DNA of 64,000 nt from Pyrobaculum islandicum DSM 4184. GTDB lineage: Archaea; Thermoproteota; Thermoprotei; Thermoproteales; Thermoproteaceae. Both the position numbers and the translations under genes were made by a program. Shown here in pieces: positions 56,176 to 64,000 of this stretch. The notes beneath the pieces were generated by a model. It was not told the DNA's origin. It was given only the letters and a program-made list of their open reading frames with translations, and did not search any database. Location of the stretch: positions 1,553,436 through 1,617,435 of the forward strand of contig NC_008701.1 in NCBI RefSeq assembly GCF_000015205.1, read 5' to 3'. Position 1 is the first letter of the stretch. The number at the start of each line of letters is the position of its first letter.

Positions 56176-57081
56176 CTAGGCCAGCTCTTTCAATAGCTCC
56201 TCTACCGCTTTTCTAACGCTCTCTGTGCTGGAGAGTCTCGGCCTCCACCCGGCGAGTTTTGATATTTTCTCTATAGAGAGAAACGAGTTCATACAGTCAG
56301 AAGGCTCTCTACCCACTTTTATAACTGGCGCCACGCCCATTGTCTCAGTAACTATCTTAGCAACATCTAACATAGTTAAAGAGTCTACATTCCCCACGTT
56401 TAGCGCTAGGTACGGTTCTCCCATCTCTTCGAATTTTCTCCAGGCCCTTAGCGTTGCCTCTACTGCCTCTTCGACGTGTAGGTAGCTCTTCCTCTGTGTG
56501 CCGTCTCCCAGAACCTCCAGCTCCTCTGGCCTCTTCCTCAGCTTCATGACGAAGTCGTATATGGCGCCGTGTCTCATCCTCGGCCCCACCACGTTGGCGT
56601 ACCTCAGCGCCAGGCACCTAACGCCGTAAAGTCTGGCGTACGTTGCACACATCGTCTCGCCAGCCGCCTTAGCCGCGCCGTAGACGCTTATCGGCTCCAG
56701 CGGGTAATCCTCCGGAGTCGGCAGAACCTTCGCGTCTCCATACACCGTTGAAGAAGAGGCAAAGACAACAGTCCTAACGCCAGAGAGACGAGCCCACTCC
56801 AACACGTTAAAAGTCGCCACTACATTCTCCTCAAAATGGACACGAGGCTCCGCCCTAACCTCTGGATTACCCGCAAAGTGGAAAACGATGTCTGCAGAAA
56901 CGCCGACGGCCCAATCTGGGTCTTTGAGGTCTGCTATGTGGAGTCGCGCCTGCGGATTTACATTCTCTCTCCTGCCGGAGGAGAGGTTGTCCACTACGAC
57001 GACCTCATAGCCCTCTTCCACCAGCCGATCCACCAGGTGGCTACCGATAAAGCCAGCTCCGCCTGTGACTAATACTTTCAC
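56176..57081 (-). CDS. galE: NAD-dependent sugar epimerase, UDP-glucose 4-epimerase type
   Basis: The 301-aa short-chain dehydrogenase has VLVTGGAGFIGSHLVDRL at the N-terminus, the catalytic SSSTVYGD and PISVYGAAKAAGETMC (YxxxK) and ALRYANVVGPRMRHGAIYDF. This fits archaeal GalE-like epimerases acting on nucleotide-sugars for glycan synthesis; other nucleotide-sugar epimerases are possible. The start is GTG 57081, 22 bp after GGATAAAAACTAC; an overlapping ATG is out of frame. Confidence 0.85.
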   Translation of the reverse strand: MKVLVTGGAGFIGSHLVDRLVEEGYEVVVVDNLSSGRRENVNPQARLHIADLKDPDWAVGVSADIVFHFAGNPEVRAEPRVHFEENVVATFNVLEWARLSGVRTVVFASSSTVYGDAKVLPTPEDYPLEPISVYGAAKAAGETMCATYARLYGVRCLALRYANVVGPRMRHGAIYDFVMKLRKRPEELEVLGDGTQRKSYLHVEEAVEATLRAWRKFEEMGEPYLALNVGNVDSLTMLDVAKIVTETMGVAPVIKVGREPSDCMNSFLSIEKISKLAGWRPRLSSTESVRKAVEELLKELA

Positions 57082-57103
57082 ATCTGTAGGCGATATGTAG
57101 TTT

Positions 57104-58303
57104 TTATCCTTTGAAGTAGAGGATTGATGAGGGCCAGGACTTGGCTACGGGCGTGAGGTCGTCTACGCATCCGCCCACTATCTTCGCCGCGGCTAGGGCC
57201 ATGAGGCCTATTCTGTGGTCTCCGTGTGTCTGGAAGGCGACTTCCCGCTTGGTGGGAGGCCCCCTTATGTATATAGCGCCTTTGTCGTAGCGCACTTCTA
57301 CGCCGAGGCGTCTCAGTACGTCGAGGACTGTGGCAACTCTGTCGCTTTCTTTATACCGGAGGTGGTCCACCCCCCTGATGGCGCTCTCCTCTTCAACCAT
57401 GGCGGCTGCCAGAGCCACCGGCATGACGAGGTCTGGGTTTCTTCCGAGGTCTACGTCTACGCCTCTTGTGAAGACGCCGCCGACTCTCATGATGCCGTTG
57501 TCTATGGTTATATCAGCGCCCATTTGCCTAAACACGTCGATTGCCCACTTGTCCACTTCGGCGAGCGTCCCCAGAAGCTCGACGTGACCTCCCGTGGCGA
57601 CGCCGGCCACCACGAGAAAAGCTGCTAGGCTGAAGTCGCTGGGGACGTCGACGGCCCTGGGGCTCCTCAGCGGGCCCTCCACCTCTATTGTCTCCCCCAG
57701 CTCCACGTGGGCGCCGAACTTCTTCAAGACCTCGGCGGTGGCTTCCACGAAGCTCCAAGACTTCCTCTCGCCTACAGGCCGCACGATGCCTCTCCCCACG
57801 TGAGCGGCGAGGTACATAAGTCCCGAGATGTACTGCGAGGATATGTCTGCGCGGATTTCGACGTCAAACTCCTCCAAGCGCCTCCCCTCTACGACGATGG
57901 CGCCTGCCGTTTTCTCCACCGCGGTCAACCGCCTTAGAGCTTCCACGAGCTCGTCTATCGGTCGCCCCTTTAAGGTGCCTCCGTAGTATACAGCGGTTAT
58001 CCCGGGCACGCCTGCGTATACTGCCACCGCCGTACGTAGTGTGAAGCCGCTCTCCATGACGTTAAAAGACCTGTAGAAGTCCGGCTCCCTCCTGGAGGCC
58101 TTGACCACGCCGCCTTCGCAGTACAGCCTAGCCAAGGGTTGGACGGCTCTAAACATGGCGGTGAAGTCGTCGCTCCACTCCACCCCCCTGATGACCGTTT
58201 CGCCCTCGGCCAGGGCAGAGGCGAGGAGGAGTCTCTGGGAGTAGGGCTTGGAGGGCGGAGCGGCGAATTTCCCCTCCAGCCTACCCGCCTTGATGCAGAA
58301 CAT
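57104..58303 (-). CDS. aroA: 3-phosphoshikimate 1-carboxyvinyltransferase (EPSP synthase)
   Basis: The 399-aa protein shows EPSP synthase features: [20 protein letters not shown] at the N-terminus (PEP/S3P-binding Lys and Ser), [34 protein letters not shown], and [20 protein letters not shown] near the C-terminus. It joins shikimate 3-phosphate and PEP. Its start overlaps aroB by 23 bases in an operon aroB-aroA following the transketolase pair. The shikimate kinase and dehydroquinase genes are not in the window. Confidence 0.94.
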   Translation of the reverse strand: MFCIKAGRLEGKFAAPPSKPYSQRLLLASALAEGETVIRGVEWSDDFTAMFRAVQPLARLYCEGGVVKASRREPDFYRSFNVMESGFTLRTAVAVYAGVPGITAVYYGGTLKGRPIDELVEALRRLTAVEKTAGAIVVEGRRLEEFDVEIRADISSQYISGLMYLAAHVGRGIVRPVGERKSWSFVEATAEVLKKFGAHVELGETIEVEGPLRSPRAVDVPSDFSLAAFLVVAGVATGGHVELLGTLAEVDKWAIDVFRQMGADITIDNGIMRVGGVFTRGVDVDLGRNPDLVMPVALAAAMVEEESAIRGVDHLRYKESDRVATVLDVLRRLGVEVRYDKGAIYIRGPPTKREVAFQTHGDHRIGLMALAAAKIVGGCVDDLTPVAKSWPSSILYFKG

Positions 58304-59312
58304 ATCTAACAGCCTTCTCCACCTCTTCCACCGCTATCTTCTCCAGAATCCACCTCCCCGGCCTAACGACCAGGGGGATGTAGATGTGGCCGCCGCGTCT
58401 CTTCTTGTCGAATTTGACGAGGGCTGCCGCCTCCGCCAGCTGTTGCTCAGTCGCCTTCACGCTTGTGGGCAAGCCGAGGGAGCTGAGGACCTCGGCCGCC
58501 TCGGCCACGTGGCTCTCCCGGAGGTAGCCCAGCTCGCTGGAGAGGCGGAGCTCTGCAACTATCCCAACGGCCACTGCCTCCCCATGTAGAAGGCCTAGCA
58601 CTCTCTCTACGGCGTGGCCCACCGTGTGGCCCACGTTTAATACCTGCCTAATGCCCCTCTCCTCGAATTCGTCAACCTCCACAACTCCGGCTTTGAGCTG
58701 GAGGGAGCGGTACACCGCGTACTCCAGAGCCCCCCAGTCTCTGGCCAAGAGGGCCTTGGCGTTCTCTCTCACCCAGCTGTAGAAATCCCCGTCTAGCGCC
58801 AAGCCGTACTTCACTACCTCTGCAAATGCCGACCGGTAGACCCTCTCAGGCAGAGTCTCAAGCCAGGAGAGGTCGCAGAGTATAGCCGCTGGCTGGTAGA
58901 ACACGCCGACTAGGTTCTTGACGGGGCCCCAGTCGACGGCGCCTTTGCCCCCCAGCGCCGCGTCTACCATAGCCAGGAGGGTGGTCGGTATGTGGACGAG
59001 GCGGATACCCCTCATGTAGGTCCCCGCGGCGAAGGTTGCCAGATCCAGTAGAGCCCCCCCGCCGACGGCCACAAGCGTGGTGGATCTATCTGCCCCCACC
59101 TCCTTTAAAAAGCTGTAGACCTTGGTCAAAACCTCAAGGCTTTTGACCTCCTCGCCACCCCTCAGCACGAGGGTGGGAGCGCCGGGTATGGGGGGCCTAA
59201 GCCCTTCCTCCGCCAGAACTACAGGCCGCTCTATGTATTCGCCGTATGGCAGACCCCTTCCCACTACCACCTCAGTGACCCCCCTGGTGTGTCTGTAGAA
59301 AAACCTCCTCAT
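58281..59312 (-). CDS. aroB: 3-dehydroquinate synthase
   Basis: The 343-aa protein has the NAD-dependent AroB pattern: [60 protein letters not shown], and zinc ligands in [31 protein letters not shown] and [10 protein letters not shown]. It converts DAHP to dehydroquinate, the second step of the pathway begun by the DAHP synthase at 62457. Its ATG overlaps the transketolase stop by 4 bases. Confidence 0.95.
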   Translation of the reverse strand: MRRFFYRHTRGVTEVVVGRGLPYGEYIERPVVLAEEGLRPPIPGAPTLVLRGGEEVKSLEVLTKVYSFLKEVGADRSTTLVAVGGGALLDLATFAAGTYMRGIRLVHIPTTLLAMVDAALGGKGAVDWGPVKNLVGVFYQPAAILCDLSWLETLPERVYRSAFAEVVKYGLALDGDFYSWVRENAKALLARDWGALEYAVYRSLQLKAGVVEVDEFEERGIRQVLNVGHTVGHAVERVLGLLHGEAVAVGIVAELRLSSELGYLRESHVAEAAEVLSSLGLPTSVKATEQQLAEAAALVKFDKKRRGGHIYIPLVVRPGRWILEKIAVEEVEKAVRYVLHQGG

Positions 59313-60253
59313 CTCAGCCGCACGAGCTCCTCGGCTCTTGCTGCGATGTTTTCGGGAGTGAGGCCGTAGTATTGATACAGCTCCTGGGGGCTCTTCGCAG
59401 TTCTTCCATACGACTTAAGGCCCATAATTGCCATCTTCGTGGGCCTGGTTTGGGAGAGGTGTTCAGCGACGGCTGAGCCGAAGCCGCCGTGTACCATGTG
59501 CTCCTCTACCGTCAACACAGCGCCGGTGGCCGCCGCGTATTTCTCAACGGCGGCGTAGTCGAGGGGCTTCACGGTGGGGAAGTGTACCACTGCCGCAGAG
59601 ATGCCTCTGTCTCTCAATAGCTGAGCTGCCTCTATTGCAAAGGGCAGAGTAACGCCAGTAGTAAATATGGCGACGTCTTTACCCTCTACAGCCACGTAGG
59701 CTCTTCCCACCTCGAACTTGTCGTACATATCACAAGTGGTGGGTATGTGGAAGTCTCTCCCAACTCTGATGTAGACGGGGCCCTTTACGGTGGCTGAGGC
59801 GGTGACCGCCCTATAGACTTCGCAAGAGTCCGCTGGGACCAACACTGTGAAGTTGGGTAAGACTCTGAAGATTGCGATGTCTTCCAGCGCTTGGTGAGAG
59901 GGGCCGTCGTAGGCGTCAGCAAATCCGGCGTGGGTGCCCACGAGTCTCACAGGCAAGGCTAACCTATCTACAGAGTTGCGGGCTTGCTCCCAAGCTCTTG
60001 TCATAAAGGCGGCGAAGGTGAGGGCATATGGCATAAAACCCGCCAGAGCAAGGCCTGCTGCAATCCCAACTAGAGACTGCTCGGCTATGCCCACGTTGAA
60101 AAACCGCTCTGGGTGTCTCTCTGCAAAGAACCTAGCCCGCGTGGTCTCTCCTGTATCTGCCACAAGAACTACTACGTCTTTTCTCAGATCTCCAAGATCT
60201 GCCAACGCGCGGCCCAGCGCCTCTCTCGGCGTCAGCCCCTCGAGGTCTAGCAT
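59309..60253 (-). CDS. Transketolase, C-terminal subunit
   Basis: The 314-aa protein has the pyrimidine-binding half of transketolase: [40 protein letters not shown] (catalytic Glu), [20 protein letters not shown], and the C-terminal [20 protein letters not shown]. It works with the separately encoded N-terminal half just upstream (7-base overlap). The pair makes erythrose 4-phosphate, the substrate of DAHP synthase, which explains its place in the aro cluster. Confidence 0.92.
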   Translation of the reverse strand: MLDLEGLTPREALGRALADLGDLRKDVVVLVADTGETTRARFFAERHPERFFNVGIAEQSLVGIAAGLALAGFMPYALTFAAFMTRAWEQARNSVDRLALPVRLVGTHAGFADAYDGPSHQALEDIAIFRVLPNFTVLVPADSCEVYRAVTASATVKGPVYIRVGRDFHIPTTCDMYDKFEVGRAYVAVEGKDVAIFTTGVTLPFAIEAAQLLRDRGISAAVVHFPTVKPLDYAAVEKYAAATGAVLTVEEHMVHGGFGSAVAEHLSQTRPTKMAIMGLKSYGRTAKSPQELYQYYGLTPENIAARAEELVRLR

Positions 60254-61050
60254 ATATTCCCCGCGTATTTGAGGGCGTCGTCTCTTGAAAGTCTCTGTTT
60301 TGCGGTGTCCTCTATCGGAGGCACCCCCCTCCCTCTTATAGTCTTTGCAATTATAACAGGCGGCCTAGCGCTTTTTTCAGCTTTTTCAAGCGTCTCCACT
60401 ATTTGACCTATGTCATGTCCATTTATTTCAAAAACTTCAAAGCCGAGAGACCTAAACCTAGCTGCTAGATCTCCCTTGCGTAACACCTCTTCACAGTGCC
60501 CATCAAGCTGGACGCCGTTTAAATCAACGATTGTCACCAGGTTGTTTAAGCCGTAGTGTGCCGCCACGGCGAAAGACTCCCAGCTCTGCCCCTCGTCTAA
60601 TTCTCCATCTCCTGTGACTAGATATACCCGCCCGGGCTCTCCCCTCAGCCTAAGGCCTAGGGCAAGGCCCACCGCCATGCTTATGCCTTGGCCAAGAGAG
60701 CCTGAGTTTGGAACATCTACGAAGGGGGTGTCTACCTCTGGGTGGTTTTGGAGACGGCTGCCGAGGCTACCGGTCTCTCTAAGTTCGTCAATGCTGAGAT
60801 ATCCCATTGCGGCAGCAAGGGCGTATATTGCATGTACAGCATGACCTTTTGACAACACAAAGTAATTTCTATTGTGTGCGCCGTTGGCGACGTTGAATTT
60901 TACTCTTCCAGTGCCGTAGAGAGCTGTAACTATTTCGATGACTGAAAGCGAAGAGCCTAGATGCATGCCTGGGTCGTAGCCCGCCATAAGTACGAGATAT
61001 TTCCTGGCTTTACACGCTAACTGAGCTAGTTCTGAAACCCCTCTTTCCAC
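60247..61050 (-). CDS. Transketolase, N-terminal subunit
   Basis: The 267-aa protein has the thiamine-diphosphate half: GYDPGMHLGSSLSVIEIVTA, FVLSKGHAVHAIYALAAAMG, PNSGSLGQGISMAVGLALGL and VTGDGELDEGQSWESFAVAA, then VDLNGVQLDG (GDG...N motif). The start is GTG 61050; a TATA box GTTTAAATAGGG lies near 61092-61102, so the leader would be about 20-25 nt, unlike most genes here. It heads the operon tktN-tktC-aroB-aroA. Confidence 0.92.
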   Translation of the reverse strand: MERGVSELAQLACKARKYLVLMAGYDPGMHLGSSLSVIEIVTALYGTGRVKFNVANGAHNRNYFVLSKGHAVHAIYALAAAMGYLSIDELRETGSLGSRLQNHPEVDTPFVDVPNSGSLGQGISMAVGLALGLRLRGEPGRVYLVTGDGELDEGQSWESFAVAAHYGLNNLVTIVDLNGVQLDGHCEEVLRKGDLAARFRSLGFEVFEINGHDIGQIVETLEKAEKSARPPVIIAKTIRGRGVPPIEDTAKQRLSRDDALKYAGNIC

Positions 61051-61480
61051 CCCGATAGTAAATACCCCTGTGACATAACACAGAGAAAAAATGCCCTATT
61101 TAAACCTTTACAACCAAAAGTCTCGCCCTTAGGGATGGTCGGCAACCTATAATCTTCCATAGCAGAACTGTGAAGAAAGATATATAGAAATGTATTTCAT
61201 ATGGGTGAGCGGGTCAGTTCGAAGACAGCTCTGGCGGGGATACCCTGTCGTCCATCAACCCTGGCAAGGGCTATGGCGTGGGGACTCTGTTCTGTGGAAC
61301 GCTGGAGGGAGCTGTGTGTCGTTGTCCTCTATAACCCCACGCTGGGGACTGGCTGTCGATAAAGGCACGGGCGGGGAGAAAGCCCCTAGACGTAATCGTC
61401 GAATACCAGCAACGGTCGCCTAGAGACAAACGGCAGAGACGGCGGATTATTTTATATAATATAGCTTTTGCAGTTGCTAT
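61051..61480. other. Intergenic region between divergent tkt operon and tyrS
   Basis: The region has the tkt TATA box (about 61092-61102), the tyrS TATA box (TATTTTATATAATA, about 61448-61461) and, between them, a long inverted repeat: GCGTGGGG (near 61277-61285) with CCCCACGC (near 61336-61344), reinforced by GGAC / GTCC inside. A TATA-like AGATATATAG at about 61177-61187 could drive a plus-strand RNA covering it. The 77-aa frame there has unconvincing composition, and I recognise no gene. Confidence 0.4.
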
Positions 61481-62428
61481 ATGGAACGTCTGTTGAGAAA
61501 TGTAGAAGAGGTTGTGACAAAAGAGGAGTTTCTCAGCCTAAGAGGCGGTTTGGCATATCTCGGGTTTGAGCCTCTGTGGCCTATACACGTGGGGTGGCTC
61601 GTCTGGGCTTACAAACTCGCGGAGCTGAGAGAGGCTGGGTTTGACGTCGTGGTGCTCGTTGCTACATGGCATGCCTGGATAAACGACAAGGGGGCGCTGG
61701 AGGAGCTCCGTAGCCATGGCGAAAAAGTGAAGGCGGTGTTAGACAAGATCGGCAAGTTCAAGTATGTATACGGAGACGAGATTGCGAGGGACCCCCGTTA
61801 CTGGGAGCTGGTGGTGAAGACCGCCAAGGAGACCTCGCTGGCTCGGGTGAGGAGGGCCACCCCGGTCATGGGGAGACGTATGGAGGAGGTGGAGCTCGAC
61901 TTCTCGAAGCTCCTCTACCCAATAATGCAAGTGGCCGACATATTCTACTTGGGCGTAGACGTGGCCGTGGGGGGTATGGACCAGAGGCGGGCCCACATGC
62001 TGGCGCGCGACGTCGCCGAGAAACTCGGCTTTAAAAAGCCCGTTGCTATACACACGCCGATTATAACCTCGCTCTCCGGCACTGGCAGGATGGAGGGCAC
62101 CCACAGAGAGCTAGACGAGGTGTACGCCATGTACAAGATGAGCAAGTCGAAGCCTCAGAGTGCCATATTTATTACAGACTCCGAAGAAGAGGTGCGGAGG
62201 AAGATCTGGGCAGCCTACTGCCCTCCCAGAGAGACTAAGTTCAACCCCGTGTTTGAAATAGCCACATATCTCCTCATACCTTACGGCGGTCCGCTGGAAG
62301 TGGGCGGACGGCGTTATGAAGACGCTGGCGCGTTAGAGAGAGACTATAAAGAGGGAGTTGTAACTCCACAAGCATTAAAAGAGGCAGTGGCAACTGCTCT
62401 AGCGGCTATGCTCACAAAATTGAGATAA
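61481..62428 (+). CDS. tyrS: Tyrosyl-tRNA synthetase
   Basis: The 315-aa class I synthetase has a HIGH-like motif in PLWPIHVGWLVWAYKLAEL, Tyr-binding and dimer segments (YPIMQVADIFYLGVDVAVGG, MDQRRAHMLARDVAEKLG) and the KMSKS loop in AMYKMSKSKPQSAIFI. This is the archaeal TyrRS form with a short C-terminal part. ATG 61481 follows TATTTTATATAATA by about 25 bp. Its place beside aro genes fits aromatic amino-acid supply. Confidence 0.9.
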   Translation: MERLLRNVEEVVTKEEFLSLRGGLAYLGFEPLWPIHVGWLVWAYKLAELREAGFDVVVLVATWHAWINDKGALEELRSHGEKVKAVLDKIGKFKYVYGDEIARDPRYWELVVKTAKETSLARVRRATPVMGRRMEEVELDFSKLLYPIMQVADIFYLGVDVAVGGMDQRRAHMLARDVAEKLGFKKPVAIHTPIITSLSGTGRMEGTHRELDEVYAMYKMSKSKPQSAIFITDSEEEVRRKIWAAYCPPRETKFNPVFEIATYLLIPYGGPLEVGGRRYEDAGALERDYKEGVVTPQALKEAVATALAAMLTKLR

Positions 62429-62456
62429 GCTTATATCTTGGATCTATAGACTTGCC

Positions 62457-63443
62457 ATGTTGTATATAGTCGAGGGGCCTCAACAAGGGAAATCTCTAAA
62501 GGAAGAGATAGAGGCTAGGGGAGTTCCTGCATGGTATGTAGAGCTTTGGGGGAACTATATAGTAGTTACGCCGCCAAATGTCCGACTCCAAGGGTTGAAC
62601 ACGCCAGTTAAAGCCGCCATAGAATTAAAGACAGACAGTCAGCTGGTCTCCAGGGAGTGGAAGAGGGATCCCACGCCTGTCTACATCGGCGGTAGAGAGG
62701 TTAGAGAGGGGAAGATCTTCATAATAGCAGGTCCTTGTTCTGTAGAGACCGAGGACCAGATCATGAAGACAGCGAGGTTTGTAAAAGAGGCTGGGGCAGA
62801 CGCGTTGAGGGGAGGGGCCTTCAAGCCGAGGACAAGCCCATACACTTTCCAAGGCCTAGGGGAGGAGGGGCTGAAGCTACTGGCCAAGGCCAGGGAGGAG
62901 ACGGGCCTCCCCGCCGTCACGGAGCTTATGGACCCGGAGGATATGCCGCTGGTGGTTAGATACGCAGACGCGATACAGGTGGGGGCTAGAAACATGCAGA
63001 ACTTCACTCTTCTGAAGAAGCTCGGCCGAGCGGGCAAGCCGGTGCTTCTCAAGAGAGGCTTTGGAAACACCATAGAGGAGTGGCTACTGGCGGCTGAGTA
63101 CGTGGCTCTCCACGGCAACGGCGGTATAATCCTAGTGGAGAGAGGTATTAGAACCTTCGACAAAACCCTTAGGTTTACGCTCGACGTAGGCGCGATAGCC
63201 TACGCCAAACAACACACCCACTTGCCTGTGATAGGCGACCCCAGCCACCCGGCTGGAGACAGGAGATACGTCATACCGCTGGCCCTCGCCATATTAGCGG
63301 CTGGGGCAGACGGTCTAATCGTGGAGGTGCACCCGGACCCCGACAAGGCGTGGAGCGACGCAAAACAACAACTCACCTTCGACCAGTTCAGAGAGCTTGT
63401 ACAAAAGGCTAGAGAAGTGGCGAGGGCTCTAGGCAAGAGCTAA
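62457..63443 (+). CDS. aroF: 3-deoxy-7-phosphoheptulonate synthase (DAHP synthase, type I-beta)
   Basis: The 328-aa protein has the beta-type (KDOPS-like) DAHP synthase core: IIAGPCSVETEDQIMKTARF, AGADALRGGAFKPRTSPYTF, QVGARNMQNFTLLKKLG, ILVERGIRTF and VIGDPSHPAGDRRYVIPLAL. The N-terminal about 90 residues form a ferredoxin-like regulatory domain as in Thermotoga DAHPS, which mediates feedback inhibition by aromatic amino acids. It condenses PEP with erythrose 4-phosphate. ATG 62457 has a CTTATATC box about 23 bp upstream. Confidence 0.94.
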   Translation: MLYIVEGPQQGKSLKEEIEARGVPAWYVELWGNYIVVTPPNVRLQGLNTPVKAAIELKTDSQLVSREWKRDPTPVYIGGREVREGKIFIIAGPCSVETEDQIMKTARFVKEAGADALRGGAFKPRTSPYTFQGLGEEGLKLLAKAREETGLPAVTELMDPEDMPLVVRYADAIQVGARNMQNFTLLKKLGRAGKPVLLKRGFGNTIEEWLLAAEYVALHGNGGIILVERGIRTFDKTLRFTLDVGAIAYAKQHTHLPVIGDPSHPAGDRRYVIPLALAILAAGADGLIVEVHPDPDKAWSDAKQQLTFDQFRELVQKAREVARALGKS

Positions 63444-63984
63444 GGCTCTCCAGCTCCCCTGGGCTGTCCACGTCAATCAATACCCCTGGGTCGTCCACGG
63501 GGATATATTTCGTCGGGACGGCGTTTATTAAAGCGCGGAGGCCCACGTCGCCGGTAAGACCCATTGCGAGTGGGTAGACGTCTCTACACGACGCCACAGG
63601 ATTTCCCCTGCGGCCGCCATACGTAGGCACGGCCAAGCCAACGTCACACTCTCTGGCAATTTTGAGGTGTGTTTCCGGCCTCACGCAGGGCATATCGCCG
63701 AGAGCCCACAAGATGCAAGGCTTGTCGTAAAGCGCCGCCAGAGCCGACTTCACGCTCGTAGATAGGCCAAACCGCCACCAGGGGTTATATACAACGCCGT
63801 CGACGCCGCCGGCTGCCTTCGCGACCTCCCTCCTGTTTACCACGATGTATATCTCAAGGCCTGCTCTCCTGAGCGACTCGGCGGCCCACCACACCAGAGG
63901 CCGCCCACGCCATGTATGAAGAAGCTTGTCGCCTCCGAAGCGCGTGGAGCTGCCCGCTGCAAGCAACACTGCTACGCACCTCAC
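63409..63984 (-). CDS. MobA/MocA-like nucleotidyltransferase
   Basis: The 191-aa protein starts VAVLLAAGSSTRFGGDKLLH, the nucleotide-binding loop of MobA/MocA/IspD-type transferases, followed by ILWALGDMPCVRPETHLKIA (metal Asp) and VPTYGGRRGNPVASCRDVYP. The GNP(V) motif fits molybdenum cofactor cytidylyl- or guanylyltransferases. The start is GTG 63984, close to the window edge, so an earlier start or upstream partner cannot be excluded. Its 3' end overlaps convergent DAHP synthase by 35 bases. Confidence 0.78.
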   Translation of the reverse strand: MRCVAVLLAAGSSTRFGGDKLLHTWRGRPLVWWAAESLRRAGLEIYIVVNRREVAKAAGGVDGVVYNPWWRFGLSTSVKSALAALYDKPCILWALGDMPCVRPETHLKIARECDVGLAVPTYGGRRGNPVASCRDVYPLAMGLTGDVGLRALINAVPTKYIPVDDPGVLIDVDSPGELESLSSCLEPSPLL

Positions 63985-64000
63985 CTCAACATCCTCCAGA

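Noticed and set aside
61190-61423. 77-aa frame before tyrS
   Set aside because: Trp/Gly/Arg-rich composition without any recognisable pattern, and it overlaps the inverted repeat.

Overview
The window comes from a hyperthermophilic crenarchaeon of the Thermoproteaceae, most likely Pyrobaculum. The evidence is the archaeal 16S/23S rRNA pair with a spacer of only about 50 bp and no tRNA in it, archaeal information-processing proteins (L15e, Pop5, Rpp30, NucS, class II LysRS, PhoH-KH), a K+-independent membrane pyrophosphatase, and starts at ATG or GTG 20-26 bp downstream of a TATA box, i.e. leaderless mRNAs.

Layout. 1-0.94 kb: inositol-1-phosphate synthase (partial). 1.1-3.6 kb: TnpB cassette 1 with the only intact tnpB. 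3.7-9.9 kb: membrane Fe-S oxidoreductase, standalone Cas4-like nuclease, translational GTPase and pyrophosphatase. 10.0-13.0 kb: V-ATPase subunit I and an MTHFR-like protein. 13.0-16.8 kb: ribosomal cluster rpl22 - [TnpB cassette 2] - rps3 - rpl29 - candidate rpp29. 16.9-24.6 kb: UbiA prenyltransferase, HAD hydrolase, MscS-like membrane protein, atpI relic, RNase HI beside an intron-containing tRNA-Val, NucS and a class III aminotransferase. 24.7-28.6 kb: C/D-box sRNA, sufC/sufB and an ATP-grasp ligase. 28.7-30.9 kb: rearranged tnpB relic, then pop5-rpp30-RNA-binding protein divergent from rpl15e. 31.2-39.3 kb: thyX, glycosyltransferase, lysS, ubiD and a ferritin-VIT protein with its putative regulator. 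39.4-44.2 kb: rRNA operon. 44.6-47.9 kb: VKOR, cysteine synthase and a decayed ABC exporter. 48.0-64.0 kb: aromatic amino-acid genes (aroC, aroE; aroA, aroB, split transketolase, DAHP synthase, tyrS). These are interrupted by a proC-nudix-phoH-adh block that has a TnpB cassette on each side.

Main finding. Four tnpB copies, three of them decayed, are each followed by a 140-160 nt GC-rich tail. The tails differ in sequence but keep the same fold: a 9-bp long-range pairing between the start of the tail and a strand lying inside a 6-7 bp 3' stem. Both helices change by compensatory substitution between copies. This is what a TnpB guide RNA (omega RNA) scaffold would look like. Three loci also share a head-to-head arrangement of two tnpB genes around a conserved spacer that carries a palindrome and small conserved reading frames. 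Other points of interest are a candidate Rpp29, a proC that needs a frameshift at a five-C run, and a clear dual-guide C/D-box sRNA.
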